Below, one piece after another: positions 1 through 7,042 of a stretch of 8,515 nucleotides of DNA. The position numbers and the translations under genes are program-made. Source of the stretch: Bacilli bacterium. Its GTDB lineage: Bacteria; Bacillota_I; Bacilli_A; RF39; UBA660. Where the stretch lies: positions 1-8,515 of the forward strand of contig JAQVNR010000058.1 of the NCBI GenBank assembly GCA_028703035.1. The letters are read 5' to 3'. The notes under the pieces are model-generated. The model was given only the letters and a program-made list of their open reading frames with translations. It was not told the origin of the DNA and did no database searches. How positions within the stretch are numbered: position 1 is the first letter of the stretch; each line of letters starts with the position of its first letter.

Positions 1-282
1 AACAATGTCATTTGGGATAATGAACAAAATAATAAAAATATAGAAATTTTTGAAACAATATTAAATCATTTAAATGAAAAAGACTTTTCATACCGTTTTG
101 CTAATGTCGGTTATGAGATTAGTGATATTTACTACAACTATTGTGATAATCCAAAACAAGGCGAAAAAGATTTACCTGTTCCAAAAATAAAAAATCAGTT
201 AAATAAATTTGATGACTTAAAAATAAAAAAAGAATTATCAAAAATAATAAATTATGAAAAAGGAGGTAGTTATGGGATATAG
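1..282 (+). CDS. MGYRSDV-family accessory protein, 3' end only (partial)
   Basis: The frame is open from the first base of the window to a TAG at 280-282, giving the last 93 residues of a protein whose start lies upstream. I do not know its function. The visible part aligns by eye with the C-terminal half of the next gene's product: both have an IxW segment, then a (Y/F)RFA..G motif (residues 31-37 here), a D-rich stretch, an LP pair (58-59) and an FDD motif (70-72). This makes it a probable tandem paralogue. Its last codons overlap the next gene's start at 272 by 11 bases, and that gene's ribosome binding site lies inside this reading frame, so the two are probably translationally coupled. 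The paralogy is read by eye and not scored. Confidence 0.75.
   Translation, partial: NNVIWDNEQNNKNIEIFETILNHLNEKDFSYRFANVGYEISDIYYNYCDNPKQGEKDLPVPKIKNQLNKFDDLKIKKELSKIINYEKGGSYGI
259..266 (+). promoter_or_regulatory. Ribosome binding site that sets the start at 272
   Basis: AAAGGAGG lies five bases before the ATG at 272. An in-frame ATG at 254 overlaps this site and would add six residues, but has no ribosome binding site of its own. The site therefore supports the shorter protein, beginning MGYRSDV. Confidence 0.8.
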
Positions 283-712
283 ATCAGATGTAAGAATTGT
301 GACTAGTCAAAAAGCCTATAGAGAATTGCAAGAATATGTAGAAAAATACTTAGCTAAAGATAAAGATCTGGAAGTTGATAATTTGTTAGAATGTACTGAT
401 ATAAACATTACTGGAAAAAATGGGATATTAATCGGGTGGAATGGCATTAAGTGGTGTGAATATTGTGATTTTAAAGGTGTAGATGCAATTAGTGCTGGAC
501 TAAAAAACTTAAGAATAAAAGAATACAGTTTTAGATTTGCTCGTTTTGGTGATGATTATGGTGATTATGAAGAAATCTATCATGATGGCAATGATAATAA
601 AGCAAATTATTTGCCCTTTGTTTCGTTGAATCGTAGCTTTGATGATGATGAAATAATCCGCGATTTAGATTACTTAGCAAAACAAAAAGAAAAAGCAGGT
701 ATAGAAATATGA
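272..712 (+). CDS. MGYRSDV-family phage/ICE accessory protein
   Basis: A 146-residue soluble protein with no signal peptide or membrane segment. The start at 272 is chosen because of the ribosome binding site just upstream; the resulting N-terminus MGYRSDV is one I recognise from small uncharacterised proteins of Bacillota phages and conjugative elements. Further family-like signals are an aromatic GWNGIKW segment (residues 55-61), a FRFARFGDD motif (87-95) followed by acidic residues, and an acidic FDDDE stretch (123-127). The biochemical role is unknown. It is the second of two related genes in tandem and its stop overlaps the next start (ATGA, 709-712), so it is part of the accessory operon that leads into the SSB and T4SS genes. 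The family call rests on motif recall. Confidence 0.8.
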   Translation: MGYRSDVRIVTSQKAYRELQEYVEKYLAKDKDLEVDNLLECTDINITGKNGILIGWNGIKWCEYCDFKGVDAISAGLKNLRIKEYSFRFARFGDDYGDYEEIYHDGNDNKANYLPFVSLNRSFDDDEIIRDLDYLAKQKEKAGIEI

Positions 713-1260
713 GAAAATTTTATAAAACAAAAAACGATTTGTTTACTTCTACACTAGAAGAAAAAATTGATACACTTTTATTCATTAATTCCAGAGCATG
801 TATGCAAGGATTAAAAAATTTAATAAGAAGTAAAAACACCACTATTGAAGATTTTAAAGAAAAAAATATAGCAATAGGACCATTAGTTTATGGGGAAGCA
901 TATTATCATGAAGTAGATGAATATTATGATGTAATAGGTTTTTTAGTTGAATCAGAATGTGAATTTTTGGGGAAGCGTATGAAAACCTTTGGTTTTAGAG
1001 GCATATATTTTGGAAAATGTCATGAGGCTGCTCCTATAGATTTTGATGAAGCTGATTCATTAGAACCATATGGAAAAATACCAAATGGTCTAGGAGATCA
1101 TGTTGAAATATTAAATGTTTTAGTAGATAAAAAAGAAGTAGATAAATGTATTCAAGACAATAAAATAGATATAAATAAATATTTAAAAGAGCTAGGGCTA
1201 CTTTTAGCCGAAAAAAGTTTTACTAAAGACAGTAAAACACATTCTGCTATTGAGGTATAG
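709..1260 (+). CDS. Hypothetical soluble protein
   Basis: A 183-residue protein that I do not recognise. It starts in a four-base ATGA overlap with the preceding gene and ends two bases before the next start, so it is almost certainly co-translated within the operon. No signal peptide or transmembrane segment is visible. It has an aromatic and acidic middle section (EAYYHEVDEYYD, about residues 64-75), a glycine/phenylalanine patch with a Cys-His pair (FGFRGIYFGKCH, about 94-105), and a lysine- and aspartate-rich C-terminal part that looks helical. Position alone suggests an ICE accessory role such as host adaptation, anti-restriction or replication support; nothing in the sequence decides between these. 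Confidence 0.75.
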   Translation: MRKFYKTKNDLFTSTLEEKIDTLLFINSRACMQGLKNLIRSKNTTIEDFKEKNIAIGPLVYGEAYYHEVDEYYDVIGFLVESECEFLGKRMKTFGFRGIYFGKCHEAAPIDFDEADSLEPYGKIPNGLGDHVEILNVLVDKKEVDKCIQDNKIDINKYLKELGLLLAEKSFTKDSKTHSAIEV

Positions 1261-1262
1261 AT

Positions 1263-1649
1263 ATGATTAATGTTCTTATTGTAGAACCTAATGAATTGCC
1301 TTATGAAAAAACAATACCAAACACTTTAAAAGCTAAACAAGAAATTGTAAATGGATACATTCAATGCACTAGTTTATTAGCTGATCCTGATGTAGTATTA
1401 ATCTGCAATGAAGAAGGTAAAATAAATAATTTACCTTATAACCGTGATATCGGGCATGATATAATAGCAGGAACATTTATAATTGCTGGTGACGATATTG
1501 AAAATGGTGATTTTAAATCACTAACAAAAGAACAAGTTGAGAAATATAAAATAAAATTTGATAAACAGTCAATAAAAAATACGGAATCTAAAATAGAAGC
1601 TATTTTGTTAAAAAACAGCTTTTTTAGTGAACAAGATATTAATGAATGA
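1263..1649 (+). CDS. DUF3846-like protein
   Basis: A 128-residue soluble protein that resembles the DUF3846 family common in phages and conjugative elements of Bacillota. Supporting signals are the N-terminal strand and EP(N)xxPYEK pattern (residues 4-16), a KAKQEIVNGYIQ segment (23-34), a CNEEGK motif (48-53), LPYNRD (57-62) and a DIIAGTFII core (66-74), followed by the usual acidic stretch and an EQVEKYK helix (90-96). The molecular function of the family is not established. The gene begins two bases after the preceding stop. Its TGA stop at 1647-1649 directly abuts the SSB ribosome binding site, which indicates coupling to SSB. No lesion is visible. Confidence 0.85.
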   Translation: MINVLIVEPNELPYEKTIPNTLKAKQEIVNGYIQCTSLLADPDVVLICNEEGKINNLPYNRDIGHDIIAGTFIIAGDDIENGDFKSLTKEQVEKYKIKFDKQSIKNTESKIEAILLKNSFFSEQDINE

Positions 1650-1655
1650 AGGAGG
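1649..1655 (+). promoter_or_regulatory. Ribosome binding site that sets the SSB start at 1664
   Basis: AAGGAGG sits eight bases before the ATG at 1664. A longer in-frame start at 1646 would place the ribosome binding site inside the coding region and has no site of its own, so 1664 is preferred. The same arrangement occurs at 254/272. Confidence 0.8.
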
Positions 1656-1663
1656 TAGATATT

Positions 1664-2041
1664 ATGTTAAATCAAATGATGATGGTAGGCAGAATTGTTG
1701 AAGAGCCAAAAGTTCAAGAAACAGAAAATGGGAATAAGGTTACAAACTTAACACTAGCAGTTCCAAGAAGTTTTAAAAACAAAGATGGAGAATATGATAC
1801 AGATTTTGTCGATTGTGTTTTATGGAATAATATAGCACAAAATACTGCTGAATATTGCAAAAAAGGTGATTTAGTTGGTATAAGAGGAAGAGTGGAAACA
1901 AGTTTATATAAAACTGATGGAAAAACTCAAAAATCAACAAAAATAGTAGCTGAAAAAGTTACTTTTTTAACTGCAAAAAGTAAAGATTCAGAAAAAAATG
2001 TTGAAACAAAAAAGACTAAATCAGAATCAAAATCAAGATAA
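1664..2041 (+). CDS. ssb: Single-stranded DNA-binding protein (SSB)
   Basis: A 125-residue protein with one OB-fold SSB domain covering about residues 1-105. Recognisable family segments are MMMVGRIVEEPKV (5-17), the LAVPRSF strand (31-37), DTDFVDCVLW with the conserved tryptophan at 54, the helix NIAQNTAEYCKKG (56-68), and the LVGIRGRVETSLY strand pair (70-82). SSB coats single-stranded DNA during replication, repair and conjugative transfer. The C-terminus after residue 105 is short, lysine-rich and ends in KSKSR-like basic residues rather than the acidic DDDIPF-type tip through which chromosomal SSBs bind partners. This is consistent with a dedicated element-borne copy rather than the housekeeping gene. 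It sits between the accessory genes and the T4SS block in the same orientation. Confidence 0.93.
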   Translation: MLNQMMMVGRIVEEPKVQETENGNKVTNLTLAVPRSFKNKDGEYDTDFVDCVLWNNIAQNTAEYCKKGDLVGIRGRVETSLYKTDGKTQKSTKIVAEKVTFLTAKSKDSEKNVETKKTKSESKSR

Positions 2042-2049
2042 AAATAAAC

Positions 2050-2057
2050 AAAGGAGG
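2050..2057 (+). promoter_or_regulatory. Strong ribosome binding site with no ATG at the right distance
   Basis: AAAGGAGG is as strong as the other sites in this operon, but the codon five bases downstream in the pilin frame is ACG (2063-2065). The nearest accepted start, TTG at 2084, is 26 bases away, which is too far. This points to ACG as the ancestral or actual start position. Confidence 0.65.
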
Positions 2058-2062
2058 AAAAA

Positions 2063-2356
2063 ACGGATAAATTAGTTTATTTTTTGGCTGTTCCAAATGG
2101 TATTTCTAAACTTGATGGGGGTACTTATAATATTGATACGATATTAAAAGCTATCCAAACATTTACATCATGGGCTTTAAGAATTGGTATAACTATATCG
2201 GGCGTTGCACTAATTATAGGATTTATTCTATATGCAGTATCCGACTTAGATCAAAAGGCAAGAGTAAAGCAAAGGATAATTCAAACTCTCTATGGAGTAA
2301 TAGGAATTATTCTTGCTTTATCATTAGTTAATTTAATCATTGACTTATTTTCATAG
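2063..2356 (+). CDS. Pilin-like (VirB2/TrbC-type) conjugal transfer peptide
   Basis: A small two-helix membrane protein (97 residues from ACG at 2063, or 90 from TTG at 2084). Hydrophobic segments lie at about residues 38-60 and 72-95, joined by a short charged loop (DLDQKARVKQR, 61-71). That is the topology of VirB2/TrbC-type pilin-like T4SS components; no cleavable signal peptide is obvious. It probably forms part of the membrane channel or surface appendage. Its place directly before the VirB6-like gene supports this and recalls the pilin-like genes of mycoplasma ICEs. The start is uncertain: ACG has the well-placed ribosome binding site, TTG is a standard codon but has none. ACG may be a mutated ATG. 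The role is inferred from topology and context. Confidence 0.75.
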   Translation, partial: TDKLVYFLAVPNGISKLDGGTYNIDTILKAIQTFTSWALRIGITISGVALIIGFILYAVSDLDQKARVKQRIIQTLYGVIGIILALSLVNLIIDLFS

Positions 2357-2368
2357 TAGGAGGCTAAT

Positions 2369-3802
2369 ATGTTATTAAAGGCTCTAGACCTTTTAAGAGT
2401 AATCTGTTGGGGAGTTATAGATTTTATATACTCCCTAATAGATTCTATATTTGAAATTATTGGAAAAATGAATACATTTAATATAATTGATTCTTTAGCA
2501 GAAAATTCTATTTTTAAAAATTTGCATTCATCAATAATGATTATTGCAATAACTTTATTTGGATTATTTGTAGTGTGGAAATTTGTAGTAAAAGTAATGG
2601 AACCTGATGAAGGTTTATCTGTTTCACAAATATTTAATGAAGTGTGGAAATGTGGAGCATTTATTATATTGTCTACATTTTTATTTTCACAAGTTGCAAC
2701 TTTTTCAATTCAATTAAGTGGATTTACTGCTAATATTTTTAAAAATAATAATACAGAATTATCAAATAGTATGTTAGAATTATATATTGATTTTTCTGAT
2801 GGATATAAATTAAACGATGATGCTGATTTAGATTATGAAAAATTACAATCTTCAATTAATGATCATTCGTTTACAAATGCAAAAATTTATAATAATAAAT
2901 ATGTAACAAATCAAAAATGGATATTACCAGATGAACAAGACTATGTATACACTATAAATTGGATAATGGCAATTTTAATTGGAGGATTTTTCCTATATTC
3001 ATTATTCTTTAGTGGTATGATGTTAGCAAGAAGACAAATAGAATTTTTATTTCTTTTTGTAATATCCCCAATTGTATTTGCAAGTTCAGTCGGTAATAAA
3101 CAAAGAAGACAAGCTGTAATTGAGCAGTTAGTATCTTTAACTCTTCAAGCTGCAGTAGTAATGCTAATAATTAATATTACTGCTTTGATAATGCAAGCTG
3201 TTAACAATACAACATTTTTTACTAATGGGTTTCAAGATATAGTAATTAAATCATTAATGTTTGTAGGTTGTGGGTCATTTTTATTAACTGGGTCACAAGT
3301 TGTAAATCGCTTTATTGGTGGAAATGTATCAGCTAATAGTGGTAGGGAACAAATGATGAGTTTAATGGGATTTGGTCAAACAGTTGGAGCAATTGGTAGT
3401 GCTGGAAGTTTAGCGACAGCAGGAGCAAGTATGGTAGGAGTAGGAGCTATTACTAAAGGAATGGGTGGCTTTGGAACAAACACTAATAAAGCAATGTCTG
3501 GAATAGGTGGTATGTTATCAGGATTTGGTAATAAATTATCATCTAATGGAATAAAAAATAATTCTATTGCAAGTATAGGTTCAGCTATTTCAAGTTATGG
3601 AAGCAATATGCAAACCAAAGCAAATAATAGATTAAATATTAAAAATGAAGATGGTTTGATAATTCCGAAAACTCCAAATAAATTAAATAGATTTGGTAAT
3701 CAAATGATGTTATCTGGACAAGATAATTTACAATCAGCGATTGATACTATAATTCCAAATAGAAATATGTATCGAAGAAGATCAAGGTATAGAGATGATT
3801 AA
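2369..3802 (+). CDS. VirB6/TrbL-like polytopic conjugal transfer membrane protein
   Basis: A 477-residue integral membrane protein. Hydrophobic segments lie at about residues 8-32, 54-76, 95-118, 195-219, 223-243, 250-278 and 289-309. The core motif ARRQIEFLFLFVISPIVFAS (220-239) and the following VGNKQRR/IEQLVSLTLQAA region (241-262) are typical of the large T4SS channel proteins of Gram-positive and mycoplasma ICEs. A hydrophilic, likely extracellular loop spans about 119-194. After residue 312 the chain becomes glycine-, serine- and alanine-rich, with an arginine-rich end (RRRSRYR), probably cytoplasmic. It is expected to form the inner-membrane channel for DNA transfer. TAGGAGG lies before the ATG, 12 bases after the pilin gene. 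The family is inferred from topology and core motif. Confidence 0.85.
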   Translation: MLLKALDLLRVICWGVIDFIYSLIDSIFEIIGKMNTFNIIDSLAENSIFKNLHSSIMIIAITLFGLFVVWKFVVKVMEPDEGLSVSQIFNEVWKCGAFIILSTFLFSQVATFSIQLSGFTANIFKNNNTELSNSMLELYIDFSDGYKLNDDADLDYEKLQSSINDHSFTNAKIYNNKYVTNQKWILPDEQDYVYTINWIMAILIGGFFLYSLFFSGMMLARRQIEFLFLFVISPIVFASSVGNKQRRQAVIEQLVSLTLQAAVVMLIINITALIMQAVNNTTFFTNGFQDIVIKSLMFVGCGSFLLTGSQVVNRFIGGNVSANSGREQMMSLMGFGQTVGAIGSAGSLATAGASMVGVGAITKGMGGFGTNTNKAMSGIGGMLSGFGNKLSSNGIKNNSIASIGSAISSYGSNMQTKANNRLNIKNEDGLIIPKTPNKLNRFGNQMMLSGQDNLQSAIDTIIPNRNMYRRRSRYRDD

Positions 3803-3817
3803 GGAGGAGGTATAAGC

Positions 3818-4246
3818 ATGAGTGAAAATACAAACACTTTATTTTGGATTATAACAGGAGCAGTTATTACTGTTTCTGTTTTTCTTTTGATAAGTTTAAA
3901 TAATGAATCAACTTTAAATAAAATTTTTAAAAAATATGATGAAGAATTTAAAGAAATTATTGCAGTAAAAGCAAATTATCCTTTAGTAAAAGGAAAGTGG
4001 AAAATGGACATTCAAAGTATTAATGGTGGAAGATTAACTTACCTTTTAAGTAACCTTTCTGGTAATAAAATATTTGTTGATCAAGTAGAAATAATATTTT
4101 ACGATTGTAAAAATAAAGAAATACTAACTACTTTCAATCAATCAGTCAAAATGAATATCGGAACTGGTCTTCAAGGAAGTAGTGGTCTTTATAATGATAA
4201 AAAATTAAATAATGTAGTTTATTGTATAGATTTTAGTATTACATAA
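3818..4246 (+). CDS. Membrane-anchored hypothetical T4SS protein
   Basis: A 142-residue protein with one N-terminal hydrophobic segment (about residues 9-27) and no clear cleavage site, so probably a bitopic protein. The remainder is hydrophilic and looks largely beta-stranded (for example the stretches around 55-75 and 84-110), with two cysteines near 97 and 136. The start is well supported by AAGGAGGAGG before the ATG, 15 bases after the VirB6-like gene. I do not recognise a family. Its position between the VirB6-like and VirB3-like genes suggests an extracytoplasmic accessory part of the transfer machine, but that is an inference from neighbourhood only. No lesion is visible. Confidence 0.8.
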   Translation: MSENTNTLFWIITGAVITVSVFLLISLNNESTLNKIFKKYDEEFKEIIAVKANYPLVKGKWKMDIQSINGGRLTYLLSNLSGNKIFVDQVEIIFYDCKNKEILTTFNQSVKMNIGTGLQGSSGLYNDKKLNNVVYCIDFSIT

Positions 4247-4285
4247 TTATAAAGAGGAGTGAGGAATTTATGGTGATAAAAAACT

Positions 4286-4622
4286 ATGTATATTACAGTT
4301 AAAAGTATAAAAAGAAAAGTTGGTTTTAAAGGAATCGAGTTCATTGATTTAAGTCGTTGGATTGCCAATATTATTTATACTTCTATTAATGTTTAGTTTT
4401 TCTGAATTAAGAATAATTGCTTTAATACTTTTAGTAATTACAATATTTATGTTTCTTCCAATAAATATATCCAAGAAAAATAGAATGTATAAGGTTATAA
4501 AACTAGTGGGAATTTATCTTTATAAAAGAAAAAAATATATTTATTACAAACTTGAAAGTGAGGGAAATAATGTATGGAATTTACAAAAGAATCTAAGGAA
4601 TATAAAATCGTTAGTAAAATAA
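4286..4622 (+). CDS. PrgI/TcpE (VirB3)-like membrane protein, apparent frameshift
   Basis: Two overlapping frames together make one convincing protein of about 111 residues. The first frame starts at ATG 4286 (GGTGAT ribosome-binding-like sequence at 4272-4277) and gives a basic N-terminus with KRKVGFKGIEFIDLSRW, then runs to a TAG at 4394. The second frame is open from 4353 and continues with the hydrophobic hairpin PILFILLLMFSFSE..LILLVITIFMFLP, then NISKKNRMYKV, and ends at TAA 4620-4622. Ignoring one base near 4361-4364 joins them as ...SRWI-PILFILL. Small two-helix proteins of this shape precede VirB4 in Gram-positive systems (PrgI, TcpE) and play the VirB3 role of tethering VirB4 to the membrane. 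As read, the gene is broken within the first membrane helix; the downstream part alone (TTG 4362) has no ribosome binding site. The last 49 bases overlap the VirB4 start. Confidence 0.7.
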
Positions 4623-5560
4623 AAGAAAAAAGTAATTATAATTCTAAATATAATATTAAAAAAAGTGTAAAATTAAAAGTTAAAAATTCACGAGATTTTT
4701 CCAACATTAAAGAAATTAGAGATGATGGGATATTAGTGTTAAAAAATAAAGAATTAGCTTGTATTTTAGAGTTTGGTGCTATAGATCTTTCTTTAACAAG
4801 TAGATCAGAAAAAGAAAACTTCTTTTTTTATTTTAAAGAATTATTTCAAATAAATGATTTAAAATTAAAATGTTATAAATTAGATAAAAAAATCAATTTA
4901 AATCCAAATAAAAAAAATTACAAGAATTTAACAAAAAAATTTCATGATGATGAGAAATGCTTAAAATTATTGGAACAAAATTATGAATTAATAAATAAAT
5001 TGGAAGAAGAGAATTATACTATATCAAGTGGTTATTACTTTGTTTTAATCGCTAGAGATATTGATTTGCTTAATAAACAATTAGATGAATTAGAAGCAGT
5101 AATTAATAATATAATACCTAAAATATATTTAGATTTAATAACTAATAAATTAGAGTTATATAGCATTTTATCAAATTTGTATTATTCTGATGTTAATCTT
5201 GATCAATTGATGTGGTTAGATTTACCAGAGCTTATTAGTCCTTTATACCTTCAAGAAAAAAGTAATATGCTAAAGATAGATAATAAAGAAGTTCAATTGA
5301 TTTCAATTAAAAATATTTCGCCATTTGTCGATGAAATGTTTTTTGAACAGATTTTTAATACTCCAAAAGTCAAAGCTTGTATTAATATAAATGATACTAT
5401 TAATACTGAAAGTTTGATAAATGTATTAGATAGTTCTTATCAGTTTTTATTATCAGATCGTAATACCACAAAAAAATTAAGTGATGCAACAGAGCTGGAT
5501 ACTGAAAAAGAAAATTTTCAACTTTTAATGAATGATATTAAAAATGGAAATGAAAAATAA
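4574..5560 (+). CDS. virB4: VirB4-family conjugation ATPase, N-terminal portion
   Basis: A 328-residue product corresponding to the N-terminal, non-ATPase domain of a VirB4/TraC-type protein. It has a basic leader (about residues 1-38), then the family-like pattern IKEIRDDGILVLKNKE (45-60) and a short hydrophobic strand ACILEFGAIDLSL (62-74), followed by alternating charged helices. A GYYFVLIARD strand (153-162) precedes a helix of the type seen before the ATPase domain. The frame ends at TAA 5558-5560, just after NDIKNGNEK, where a full-length VirB4 would continue. The missing motor domain is encoded immediately downstream in the -1 frame. A GAGGG-type ribosome binding site lies before ATG 4574, inside the preceding gene. 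No Walker motifs are present in this half, so alone it cannot hydrolyse ATP. Confidence 0.8.
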   Translation: MEFTKESKEYKIVSKIKEKSNYNSKYNIKKSVKLKVKNSRDFSNIKEIRDDGILVLKNKELACILEFGAIDLSLTSRSEKENFFFYFKELFQINDLKLKCYKLDKKINLNPNKKNYKNLTKKFHDDEKCLKLLEQNYELINKLEEENYTISSGYYFVLIARDIDLLNKQLDELEAVINNIIPKIYLDLITNKLELYSILSNLYYSDVNLDQLMWLDLPELISPLYLQEKSNMLKIDNKEVQLISIKNISPFVDEMFFEQIFNTPKVKACININDTINTESLINVLDSSYQFLLSDRNTTKKLSDATELDTEKENFQLLMNDIKNGNEK

Positions 5561-5565
5561 AAGAA

Positions 5566-7035
5566 GTGTCTTTATTTTTAGCAATTGAAGGAAGTAAAAA
5601 AGAACGAGAAGAAATATTTGTTGAATTAAAAAGGATAGCAGAAATGCATCAGATAAAAATAGATATACCTAGATTAAGACAAATGGAAGCTTGGCAATCT
5701 TTTGATATAACTGGAAATAATATGAAAGATTATTCTATTTATTTACCAACTATGACATTGTCGGCAGGGTTTCCATTTACAAAAACATATTTTAATGATT
5801 ATAAAGGTTATATTTTAGGTTATGACATCCATACATATTTACCAATATTTTTCGATCCGTTCTATTTAAACAAAAAAAGTAGAACAAGCCATAATATAGC
5901 TATAGTTGCTTCTACAGGTGGTGGGAAATCTTATACGATGAAAAAAATATTAGTTAATGAATTTTCTAGACAAACAAAAATATTTATTTTAGATGCAGAA
6001 AGCGAATATCAAAAACTAGTTTTAAGTAATAGTGGAGAATATATAGATCTATATTCAAATAAGAACGGAATAATAAATCCTTTGCAAATTAGGTATATTC
6101 CAAACGAAGATGAAAAAGAAGTTGCTAAATCTACAGATTTTCCACTTCCAAAACATTTAGGATTTTTAGAATCTTTTTTTAAAAGTGCGTTTGATAATAT
6201 AAGTGAAAAAGAATTAGTTATGCTTTTATCAATTATAGAATCTTTATATAATGAAAAAGGTATTTATAGCAATACTTCAATAGAAAAATTAGAAAAATTA
6301 AAAAATACAGATTACCCTATATTTTCTGATTTATATAGATATATTCCTAAATATAAAAGAAAAGTAAACAGTCCAGAAAAAATTAAAATAATAAATCAAT
6401 TAGATATATTATTATCAAGATTTTTAACTGGAACAGATGCCTATTTATTTGACGGGTATACAACAATAGATTTAACAAATGATTTAATTGGATTTAATAT
6501 GAAAGAGTTATTGTATAGTGGCAATAAAAGATTAATTAATACTCAAACAATTAATTTACTTACCTATTTGAATAATGCAATTATTTCAAATAAAATTAAT
6601 AATGATAAATTAGAAAATAATTATAAAAAACCGATAACAATTATAGCTGATGAATTTCATTTATTTATTGATGAAGATAATTACGAGATATTAAGAAATT
6701 TTGGACAACTTGCTAGAAGAATTAGAAAATATACTGGATCTTTAATAGTGGCTACACAATCAATAGAAGATTTTGTTGGAAACAATAATATTTTAAGACA
6801 CGCTAAAGCAATATTTAATAATTGCCAGTATCAAATGGTAGGTATGTTAAAAGAAGCAGATATGTTGGCTTATTTAGAACTTTTTAAAGAGAACCCTTTA
6901 ACTGATACTCAAAAGAACTTTTTACTACAAGCTAATCAAGGAGAATTTTTATTAAATATTACAAGAAAGAATCGGCTTAGAATTAAAATAAGTGCAACAC
7001 CATTAGAACAAGAAATGATGGGTGAGTTACAATAA
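5566..7035 (+). CDS. virB4: VirB4-family conjugation ATPase, motor domain portion
   Basis: A 489-residue reading frame holding the complete C-terminal ATPase domain of VirB4. The Walker A motif ASTGGGKS is at residues 115-122 and Walker B (TIIADEFH, acidic pair D362-E363) at 358-365. A conserved ATQS motif follows at 396-399 after the arginine-rich QLARRIRK helix. VirB4 ATPases energise T4SS assembly and transfer from the cytoplasmic face of the membrane. The listed start is GTG 5566, which lacks a good ribosome binding site. The frame is open back to 5554, and the reading KIKEVSLFLAIEGSKKE joins naturally to the upstream half if one A is added to the run at 5553-5557. Together the halves give about 820 residues, a normal VirB4 length. 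Either the gene is frameshifted or the two parts are made separately or by recoding. Confidence 0.88.
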   Translation: MSLFLAIEGSKKEREEIFVELKRIAEMHQIKIDIPRLRQMEAWQSFDITGNNMKDYSIYLPTMTLSAGFPFTKTYFNDYKGYILGYDIHTYLPIFFDPFYLNKKSRTSHNIAIVASTGGGKSYTMKKILVNEFSRQTKIFILDAESEYQKLVLSNSGEYIDLYSNKNGIINPLQIRYIPNEDEKEVAKSTDFPLPKHLGFLESFFKSAFDNISEKELVMLLSIIESLYNEKGIYSNTSIEKLEKLKNTDYPIFSDLYRYIPKYKRKVNSPEKIKIINQLDILLSRFLTGTDAYLFDGYTTIDLTNDLIGFNMKELLYSGNKRLINTQTINLLTYLNNAIISNKINNDKLENNYKKPITIIADEFHLFIDEDNYEILRNFGQLARRIRKYTGSLIVATQSIEDFVGNNNILRHAKAIFNNCQYQMVGMLKEADMLAYLELFKENPLTDTQKNFLLQANQGEFLLNITRKNRLRIKISATPLEQEMMGELQ

Positions 7036-7042
7036 TAAGTTT

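Noticed and set aside
254..271. Longer start (ATG 254) for the MGYRSDV-family gene
   Set aside because: The ATG overlaps the ribosome binding site of ATG 272 and has none of its own; the family N-terminus begins at 272.
1646..1663. Longer start (ATG 1646) for SSB
   Set aside because: It would encode the ribosome binding site itself; the SSB domain begins naturally at MLNQMMMVGR from 1664.
4270..4302. Short frame from ATG 4270 with a GAGG site before it
   Set aside because: It encodes only ten residues before TAA. It could be a leader peptide, but nothing else supports it; more likely part of the region before the VirB3-like gene.
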